Under the pieces are notes generated by a model. That model was not told the DNA's origin and did not search any database. It was given only the letters and a program-made list of their open reading frames with translations. Positions 56,531 to 64,000 of a stretch of DNA of 64,000 nt are shown here, in pieces. Origin of the DNA: Petaurus breviceps papuanus (Eukaryota > Chordata > Mammalia > Diprotodontia > Petauridae); contig JAMXIF010000032.1 of assembly GCA_028583685.1 (NCBI GenBank), positions 6,931,829 to 6,995,828 on the forward strand, in the 5' to 3' direction. How positions within the stretch are numbered: the stretch's first letter is position 1; every line of letters begins with the position of its first letter. A program made the position numbers and the translations under genes.

Positions 56531-56810
56531 AAATATCATGCAAATTCCTTGATGTGACAACATAGAGAGCTGTATTTATTATTTTCATGGAAATTATACT
56601 GTGAAGCCCATGATAGAGAAAGAATTCCTTGTAGATGATGAGGTCCTCCAAACATTCCTATTTTGGGATGACATTGTACTCATGAAATCCAGCCCTAGAA
56701 TACTATAGGACCACCTCAGTGAGATCCATGATGCTCAAAAGATATAGGCCTAATAACCCATGCAGAAAAAAAATAAATAGGGCCCTTTGGGAGTCACATT
56801 TCTCTCTAAT

Positions 56811-57564
56811 TTAAAAAAAAATATGTAATCATCACAGCCTCTGTCAAGTAAACACGAGCAAATTAATGTACTCTGGAATTTTTCTGGGGAAGGCTTCAAA
56901 AGAATGGATTTGGTCCAGACTTCCTTAAATTAATTTTTAATAGTTAAAAAAGTGATTAAAAAGTTTGAAGAAGTTCAGTAATCTGATCTGTCAATCCCAT
57001 CAAAATGCTAATCAATGAATGGTAGCATAGACAGGACTCCTAAAGGAAGAACCTCCTATTTCTATCAATGAAAAAGCCATAGATTAGCAACCCTCAAAAT
57101 ATCAAAAATGAAGATACAAGAGGTGATCAAAATATGCTGCATGTGTGCAAAAGTCACAGGATTTCCCATAATGCTTATGTCAGAGCTGTAACTAGTGTAG
57201 AGTGAACTGGAAAATGGCCTATTTTTGTTGAAGACAGGGGAAACATCTACCCCCATCAATGTCTGATTCTTGACATTGGCAACCAAGATCTCTGTAACTC
57301 CTAATACAAGTACATCTGACTCAAGACTAGAATGAATCTTAAATATCATTCCATTTCTGGGGCCTGCTTATCCTTCCAAACCTTGCAGATACAGAAACCA
57401 GGGTCTGTGGAGATTCTAATGTACTTTCCATCCGATGTACGTCACTTACAGTGAGACTATCCACTGCATCCCTGCTCAGAAAAAAAAAAAAAAAAAATCC
57501 CCAGGTGGTTATCATTGCTTAAAGTTCTAGTTACAGAATATGGAAGTTGATCAAACTAACCTGA
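56811..57564. other. Unassigned intronic sequence
   Basis: No recognised repeat. A 94-codon minus-strand frame at 57065-57349 has no family resemblance. An A-run lies at 57480-57497. Confidence 0.4.
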
Positions 57565-57830
57565 ATTAATGATTACCTAGAATTTATATGTCTCTTTAAG
57601 TCTGAAAAGTGCTTTACATGATTTATCTAATCTTATTCTCACTATGACATCATAAGGTACAAATATCATTATACCCATTTTAGAGTTGAGGAAATTAAGA
57701 CTGAGAGAATTCACTGACTTGCCTAGAGATTACACAGCTAATAAGTGTCTGAGACGGGATTAGGAACTCAGGTCTTCCAGACTCCAAGACCAACAGTCTA
57801 CCTATCCCCTAGACCACTCAGCCTTATCTA
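57565..57830 (-). repeat. MIR SINE, near full length
   Basis: TAGAATTTATATGTCTCTTTAAG, CATAAGGTACAAATATCATTATACCC, CACAGCTAATAAGTGTCTGAG and GAACTCAGGTCTTCCAGAC. Confidence 0.8.
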
Positions 57831-57964
57831 TCTGAGCTGGGAACAAAACAGGATTACTCTTCAAAAAATAATCTCCAATAGGAAAGATCTCAGTGGTAGT
57901 TTCCCCCAGGGGAAAAGTGAGACTCTTAAGGAAGTTGTACCAAGTAGAAATAATTATATAAGGA

Positions 57965-58110
57965 AAGTTATAGAATCAGAGTATATTAAAGCTACAAAGG
58001 ACCTTAGACATAATCTATGTTCTATAAATTCTATAGATGAAGAAACTGAGAAACAAAGATGCAAATTGATTTGACAAAGGATCATACACCCAGGCTGATT
58101 CCAGGAATTC
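57965..58110 (-). repeat. Ther-type SINE
   Basis: AGTTATAGAATCAGAGTATATT, CTACAAAGGACCTTAGAC and TAGATGAAGAAACTGAGAAAC. Head decayed. Confidence 0.7.
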
Positions 58111-58839
58111 CATTATGGTATGTAAACCTCACCCAAAGCAACTGGGTTGGAAAGAAAAGGGGGAAAAAAGAAAACAAACTTTAAACATTTTCAGTTTAAA
58201 AACTGACATAATTTCAAGCTTAGTTAGAATTTTCTTTTGAAAATAAGTTCTGCTAAATTAGATGTAGATTACCTAATGAAGAGTTGCATCTTAATTTCAG
58301 GAAATAGAGATTTGTTGTTCCAGAGATGCCATCCGGAAGCTTCACCTTTGTGTGGCAACAGTGCAATGCTCTTTGCATTTATTATTCCTACAAGCAATGC
58401 CCTAATTCATCACTTCTAGTGGTAGAGATCTAAGCCAAGCTTCCTTTTGACAGCAGCTGCCTCCTTTGGGGAACAGAGGTAATGCTTCTCTTCATAAATC
58501 TGCTTGTTGGAGCAGCCGTTTCCAGTCTCCCAAGACATTTGAAGATGGTCTATTTGACAAAGTGCTTTTCCACTCCAGTCCCCATCTGCTACAGTTACTG
58601 TATGGCTTTTTAAATGTTCCTTTCTTTCCCTCTGCTTTACATATCTGCCAATACATGTAAACAGCCTTGCTAAAAATGTCAAGACAGTCTTTGAACCTAC
58701 TGGCATTTCTCCCCACTCCCCCCATCAAATTTGTTAGGCCACCAGAGAGATGCACAAGGTCCCCTCATCCATTTTACAAATACCCCTTAGGCTGACTTTT
58801 GACTTCTGACTTTGTTTCTTCAAGCAGATACTCAGTCAC
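58111..58839. other. Unique sequence, possible conserved non-coding DNA
   Basis: No repeat recognised. 58416-58755 stays open in three frames on both strands, which reflects low AT content more than coding. No splice-flanked frame or known domain. Confidence 0.35.
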
Positions 58840-58990
58840 AAAATGACAGAATTTTAGATTAGGAGGGATTCTCAGAGGCCATTTGATTTGGCCTGTTGTA
58901 CCCCCTGATTTCACCTGCATAAAAATGCTAATGAGGATGGAAAAAAAAAACGTATGATTTGGCCAGGACCATGCAACACCTTAAGAATGC
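58840..58990 (-). repeat. Decayed Ther-type SINE
   Basis: AAAATGACAGAATTTTAGATTAGG and TTGGCCAGGACCATGCAAC keep only the outline of the antisense order. Confidence 0.5.
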
Positions 58991-59029
58991 TACTGTTACT
59001 ATTCCTATTGCAATCAAGTAATCAGTCCA

Positions 59030-59145
59030 TAGATCAACAAGCATCTATTAAGAATTTACTTTGTCCCAGGCATTGGGCAAGTTGCTAGGATACAGAAACA
59101 AAAAATTTTCTACCTTCAAGGAGTTTATATTCTATTCCTCTTACA
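59030..59145 (-). repeat. LINE2 3' end, antisense
   Basis: TCAACAAGCATCTATTAAGAATTTAC, TAGGATACAGAAAC and CTTCAAGGAGTTTATATTC. Confidence 0.7.
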
Positions 59146-59447
59146 TATCACCTCAAAATTCCATGAACCCCTACCAGAAGATGATAATGAGGCAAAGTCT
59201 CTATGTGCTTCCATCATTATTTCTATATGGCCTTGTCTAATTTCATTGAAATAAAGAGCTCATGGGGTTGTACTCATTTGCCTAGCTTCCTGTACATCAG
59301 AAGGAAAGACATGCACACTGATCAGTATCATATTATCTTATGGTTTACTTAATCTAAAGTTACCAACATTCCCTTTACGTTTCCACCTTCACATCTCTTT
59401 TCTATGTCCCCTGTCTGGCCTGATCAGTCACAGTTGGAAACTAGAAC
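59146..59447. other. Unassigned intronic sequence
   Basis: No recognised feature. Confidence 0.4.
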
Positions 59448-59500
59448 TTGACTCTAGTGTGGTGATGTCATTTTGGTCCTCTTCAAGAACAAAGACACCA
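59448..59500 (-). repeat. End of the unnamed marsupial repeat
   Basis: GTGATGTCATTTTGGTCCTCTTCAAGAAC is the reverse complement of the start of the repeat type at 18175. The CCAA array begins directly after it. Confidence 0.6.
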
Positions 59501-59738
59501 GCCAGCCAGCCAACCAACCAACAAACAGCCAGTCAGCCAGCCAACCAACCAACCAACCAACCATCCAAGCAACCAACCAACAACCAGCCAGCCAACCAAC
59601 CAACCAACAACCAGCCATCCAACCAACCAACCAACAACCAGCCAGCCAGCCAACCAACCAACCAACCAACCAACCAACCATCCAATCAACCAACCAACAA
59701 CCAGCCAGCCAGACAACCAACCAACCAACCAACCAACT
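59500..59738. repeat. (CCAA/CAGC)n tandem array
   Basis: About 240 bp of CCAA units with periodic ACAACCAGCCAGCCA blocks, giving a higher-order period of roughly 50-60 bp. Gln/Pro/Asn-rich and Trp/Leu/Gly-rich frames up to 157 codons cross it and are artefacts. Confidence 0.95.
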
Positions 59739-59744
59739 TCTCCA

Positions 59745-60425
59745 GCACCACATTCACAGGTCTAATTCAGTTCCTCATCATCTCTCACCTGAAGTATTAT
59801 AGTAGTCTCCTACTTGGTCTTTCTGCTTCAAGTTTCTCCCTTCTCCAATTTATCCATAATTCAGCTGGCATGGAGATTTTTCTAAACCTCAGTCTAATCA
59901 TCTTACCCTCCTTGTGCAATGAGCTTCAGTGACTCCCTATTACCTGAAGCATACCACATAAAATTCTCTGGATCTAAAGCTTCTCATAACCTTTCCCTTT
60001 CTTACGTTTCCAATCTTATACTTTACTACCCTCCACTCCATGATCCTGCTACACCAGACTACTTACAGTATGTCAAATATTGCGCTTTGTCTCACACCTC
60101 TCTGCCTTTGTACCACCTATCCCCCATGCCTGGAATGACTTTTTCTCTTATGTCTTGCTCTATTTACCTCAAGACAGCTCAAGAGGCCTTTACTAGTTCC
60201 ACCCTTTTTATCCCCCACATGCTAGGGTCTTCCATTTGAAGATTATTTTCTAGCTACTCTGTATGGTTCTTGCATATATGTAGCTATTTAAATGCTGTTT
60301 CCCCCATTAGAAGGATTCCTGGTAAGCAGGGTCAATTTTTGCATCTCTCTGTATCTTCAGCACTTTGTCCAACTGAAAGTACATAGTAAGGGCTTAACAA
60401 ATACTTTAATTTCCATACTGACTGT
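59745..60425 (+). repeat. LINE2 3' half
   Basis: Sense LINE2 over 680 bp: CACCTGAAGTATTATAGTAGTC, AATTCAGCTGGCATGGAGA, CAGTGACTCCCTATTACC, CTGCCTTTGTACCACC, CATGCCTGGAATGACTTTTTC, ATCTTCAGCACTTTGTCC and terminal CATAGTAAGGGCTTAACAAATAC. Confidence 0.88.
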
Positions 60426-60507
60426 GCCACAAAATTTGCTTTTTGTCGATTACATACTTTAATACCTTTTTCCATGCCCAATTGTTATTCTTGTTATTCA
60501 GTCATTT

Positions 60508-60770
60508 CCTTTTTTTTATTTTTCAAATGCCTTATTAACTTCTGATTTACATCATTCATTTCCACCAGACTATGAGTTACAAATTCTCTCCCTGTTTTTC
60601 CCCTACCCACCACCCCAAAATAGCAGTCTCACAGGACATCCCCAACTCCAATCTGCTCTCTTCCATATTTTCTCCCACACCCCTTTCGAATTTTCCAGTA
60701 GGGCATGGTGGATCTCTATGCCCCAGTGCCTGGATATGTTATTCCCCAACTACATGTAAAATAGTATATA

Positions 60771-60809
<39 letters not shown>

Positions 60810-63290
60810 CATTTGATTTTAAAACTTTGAATTCCAGATTCATTGCCTTCCTCCCTTGTCCCCCACCCTTACTGGAAAAATAAGCAATTCAGTATAGGTT
60901 GTACATGTGTAGCTAGTGCAAAACATTACCATAGTAGATATATAGTAAAAGACTGACTATATTTCCCTCCCTCTATCCCACCTCCCACTTGTTCTATTCT
61001 CTAATTTGATCCAATCCCCTTTCAAAAGTGGGTGCTTCCAAATTCCCTCCCCCCAGCCTGCCCTCCCTTCTATCATCCCCCCTCTCATCCCCTTCCCCCC
61101 TACTCTCCTGTAGGGTGAGATACCCTATTTAGTGTATATTTTTTCCCTCCCCAAGACAAATTACATGAGAATAAGTTTGACCCATTCCCTTTTACCTTCC
61201 TATTCTTCAACTCCATTGTAACCATTTTCCCTTGCCCCTTCTATATGAGATAGTTTACCCCATTCTGTCTCTCCCCATCTCCTTTCATTATATTATTCTC
61301 TCACCTCTTAATTTCACATTTTAAGTATCATCCCTTACTATCAAATCGGTCCTGTGCCCTCTATGTATACCTGTAAACATATATACACACATTCACATAT
61401 GTATTCATATGCCCATATACCCTCACATATAGACATATATATATATTCCCTACAACTATTTTCATACTGAGAAAAGTGTCATCAGTTACAATTATTGCTT
61501 TTCCATGGAGGAATATTAATAATTCAACTTTGATAAGTTCCTTATGATTTCTTTTCCCTGTTTACCTTCTCATGCTTCTCTTGCTTCTTATATCTGAATG
61601 TCAAATTTTCTATTCAACTCTGGCTTATTCATCAAGAATGCTTGAAAGTCCTCTATTTTCCCTGAAACATGATACTCAGTTTTGCTGGGTAGGTGACTCT
61701 TGGTTTTAATCCCAGCTCCTTTACCCTCTGGAATATCATATTCCAAGCCCTTCAATGTAGAAGCTACCAGATCCTGTGTTATCCTGATTGTGTTTCCACA
61801 GTATTCAAATTGTTTCTTCCTGGCTGCTTGTAATATTCTCTCCTTGATCTGGGAATTTTGGAACCTGGCTATAATATTCCTAGGAGTTTTCTTTTAGGGA
61901 TCTTTTTCAGGAGGTGATTGGTGGATCCTTTCAACATCTATTTTGCCCTCTGGTTCTGAAACATCAGGGCAGTTTTCCTTGAGGATTTCTTGGAGGATAC
62001 TTTCTAGATTTTTTCTTTGATCTTGGCTTTCAGGTAGTCCAATAATTTTTTAATCATCTCTCTTGGATCTATCTTCCAGGTCAGTGATTTTTTCCATGAG
62101 ATATTTCACATTGCCTTCTATTCTTTCATTTGCTTGGATCTGTTTAACAGCATCTTGATTTCTCATAAAGTCATTAGCTTACATTTGATCCAATCTAATT
62201 GTGAAGGAATGATTCTCCTCAGTGAGCTTTTGAGATTCTTTTTCCATCTGGCAAATTTGGCCTTTTAAGGCATTCTTCTCCTCTGAGCCTCTTTTGCCAT
62301 TTGAGTTAGTCAGTTTTGTAAGGTATGATTTTCCTCAGTCAGGCGGTTGACTCTCATTTCATAATTTTCTTGCATCATTCTCCTTTCTCTTCCCAATTTT
62401 TCCTCCACTTCTCTTATGTGCTTCTTAAGGTCCTCTATGGCCTGTAACAAGCTCATATTTTCCTTTGAGGCTTTTGGTGCAGGAGTTCTGACTTCACTGT
62501 CTTCCTCCTGTTCCATGCTTTGATCCTTTTTGTCCCCAAAATAGGAGTCTAATGTTGGGTTCTTCTCTTTGCTTTGTTTCCTTTGCCTGTTCATGTTTCC
62601 CTTCATTCATTTGACCCCTGGGCTTTTTGCCACAGTAGGATTCTGCTACAGGGGACCTTCATTCCAAACGCTGGGGTTTTCTCAGCTGCCAGAGGTATTA
62701 GTTGTGTGCCCTTGCTGAAGCCTGCACATGCTCTGGCAAGCTGGACACACACCCCAGGACCTCCACCCTAGACCGCAATCCAGATCCAAGAATGTTAAAG
62801 CAAGAGCGAATACCCCTCAGACTGGTCGTGTGGTCCCCCTACACTCTGCAGGCCAGGAGCTGAAGCTGCCAGGGGCAGCTGTACTGCTCGGGCTCCTCAG
62901 CAGCTTCTTGCCCTGGGGGCAAAAGCCTATGCACTACTGGGTCCCAAAGTCTACACTGCACTGACCTCTCACTTTGTCCTTAGCATGTATGTGTTGATAA
63001 TTCTGGACCACCAGAGCTGCTGGTGATCTGGAGTCCCTCCAGCTGGTGGCTGGTCAGGCCCACCCTGGGGCTAAAACCTCTGGCTCCTGCCGGTGCTGGG
63101 CTCAGCTCCCAGAGTGCTGTGTTGGCCAATTCCTGCTGGCCTGCTGGGCTGTCCTCAGTGGGAGGTTATCTTCTCTGTGTCATTTTGTGGGTTCTGTAGC
63201 TCCAAAGTTTGTTCAGAGTCCCCTTTTACATGAATTGGGAAGGTAAGAAGCCAGAACCCCATGGAGGACCTGCTTCTACTCCACCATCTT
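60508..63290 (-). mobile_element. HAL1 (half-L1) element 3, full length
   Basis: 2,783 bp flanked by the perfect 13-bp target duplication TATTCAGTCATTT (60495-60507, 63291-63303). On the minus strand it starts AAGATGGTGGAGTAGAAGC, has a GC-rich 5' UTR and an ORF1 remnant (61590-62606), and ends in a 3' UTR with microsatellites (61378-61450, 60775-60808), doubled tail and poly-A. No ORF2. Confidence 0.88.
61590..62606 (-). pseudogene. L1-type ORF1 remnant of HAL1 element 3
   Basis: The 98-codon open start reads MKGNMNRQRKQSKEKNPTLD then SYFGDKKDQSMEQEED, basic stretch and coiled coil KKHIREVEEKLGRERRMMQE. Downstream frames carry the rest of the coiled coil, RRM and C-terminal domain with breaks. 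It is the best preserved N-terminus of the three copies. Confidence 0.82.
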
Positions 63291-63545
63291 TATTCAGTCA
63301 TTTTCAGTCATATCCAATGCTCCATAACCCTATTTGGGGCTTCCTTGGCAAAAATACCAGAGTGGTTTTGCCATTACCTTCTCCATCTCACTTTACATAT
63401 GGGGAAACTGACGTAAACAGGGCTAAGTCACTTGCCCAGGGTCACACAGTTAGTAGGTATCTGAGGCCAGATTTGAAATCAGGAAGGTGAGTTTTTCTGA
63501 CTCCAGGTCTAGAACTCTATCTACTATGCCACCTAACTTCCCCTT

Positions 63546-64000
63546 CCATAGCCACAACTTCTTTTAACCAAGCTAATATGTCAATTATATCTCTTATTAA
63601 AATAGCTATAAAATAATACATCTTCCAACTATGATCAAACTAGGATGGCAGGCCACTTACAAAACTCAAAAAGTATAAGATCCATCAAGTAAATGATAAG
63701 TTTCCTCCTGAGATAGAGAGTATTTTTAATCTCTGAGTCCTATACTTCTACCACCATCTTCACTATGTGAGGTAAAAATAAAAAGCCAAGGGACAGACTC
63801 AGTGAGTCAGTAGCCCCTGTGGTCTTTAAGTATCCCTGTGTTTATTGATTAACTTTCCTGATTTTCTGACTTTCCCAATTATCCCCTACCCACAACTTCT
63901 TAAGCCAAATTCTAATTCTATTCACCCTCAGAGTCGGGGAAGCCAATGGTTGTCTTGATCTCTTACATAAGGCCCCATTTGCTGTTTCAATATGTTGGAT
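63546..64000. other. Unassigned intronic sequence
   Basis: No recognised repeat or exon. It continues the GRIN2A intron upstream of the 161-bp exon. Confidence 0.4.

Larger units (their letters stand above)
53540..56810 (+). repeat. RTE-clade LINE, old, in several pieces
   Basis: Sense pieces keep RTE protein order. Endonuclease: DTSVSIVENEEVEIFYEKFH at about 53610-53690, and IGNERAQRLVNSPKS at 53855-53900. Linker: KTDLVSKGVMNLEYEFICKM at 54679-54738. Reverse transcriptase: SIEDHIFTLAKLNKRYREYV at about 55580-55640, then HGNYTVKPMIEK at about 56587-56625 and a decayed DDIVL block at 56670. A SINE, a TA/CA tract and a second RTE interrupt it. Many stops. Confidence 0.75.
60484..63545 (-). repeat. 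WSINE-like CORE-SINE split by HAL1 element 3
   Basis: The first bases (TTGTTATTCTTGTTATTCAG) lie at 60484-60507. The rest is at 63291-63545 with TTTTCAGTCATATCCAATGC, TTGGCAAAAATACCAGAGTGG, CTTGCCCAGGGTCACACAG and TCTATCTACTATGCCACC. Confidence 0.85.

Noticed and set aside
58416-58755. Overlapping open frames on both strands, considered as an unknown gene
   Set aside because: Openness in several frames on both strands at once points to base composition. No splice sites or domain.
59500-59738. Regularly spaced repeats resembling a CRISPR array
   Set aside because: The units are short tandem CCAA variants without unique spacers, in a vertebrate intron.
59459-59932. 157-codon Gln/Pro/Asn-rich frame and its Trp/Leu/Gly-rich antisense partner
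   Set aside because: Both are translations of the CCAA tandem array running into LINE2. No conserved start or splice context.

Overview
The window looks like intronic DNA of a marsupial genome. Very abundant tRNA-headed CORE-SINEs of the MAR1/WSINE/Ther type, MIR, LINE2, CR1/L3, RTE and L1-related elements, and short AT-rich TA-flanked transposons, are typical of marsupials. Dozens of SINE copies carry the head GGGGCAGCTAGGTGG. I cannot name the species. Family names were assigned from memory of consensus sequences, not from a search.

Host gene content: I can support one gene, GRIN2A (GluN2A subunit of the NMDA-type glutamate receptor), on the minus strand. Two consecutive coding exons are present. 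One is 161 bp (50132-50292) and the other 188 bp (16923-17110); a 33,021-bp intron separates them. Both have canonical splice sites and compatible phases. Together they encode residues 670-785 plus the first base of codon 786 (human numbering): most of the S2 half of the glutamate-binding domain, with Ser689, Thr690, Tyr730, Asp731, Cys745 and Tyr761. The exons before and after lie outside the window.

Layout: 1-16922 is the intron downstream of the 188-bp exon. It is rich in MIR/Ther SINEs, with several LINE2 pieces and two CT/CA microsatellites, one holding a 100-N assembly gap. 17111-50131 is the intron between the exons. It holds a TA-flanked transposon pair (19659-20076 and 46290-46711), a long LINE2 (27378-28370), a much-interrupted CR1/L3 LINE (28780-31735), two complete HAL1-like elements (32366-35189 plus, 37274-40457 minus), and many SINEs. 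50293-64000 is the intron upstream of the 161-bp exon. It holds an L1 3' part, an old RTE LINE (53540-56810) interrupted by a second BovB-like RTE, a (CCAA)-type array, a LINE2 3' end, and a third HAL1-like element (60508-63290).

The most notable structure is the set of three end-to-end HAL1 (half-L1) elements. They carry L1-type ORF1 remnants but no ORF2. Two are bounded by clear 12-13 bp target-site duplications, and all have a doubled L1-like 3' tail. Other points of interest are an 80-bp direct duplication flanking a SINE, a 143-bp inverted near-identical LINE2 segment pair, and the nested RTEs. I found no unknown protein-coding system, no CRISPR array and no non-coding RNA gene beyond SINEs.
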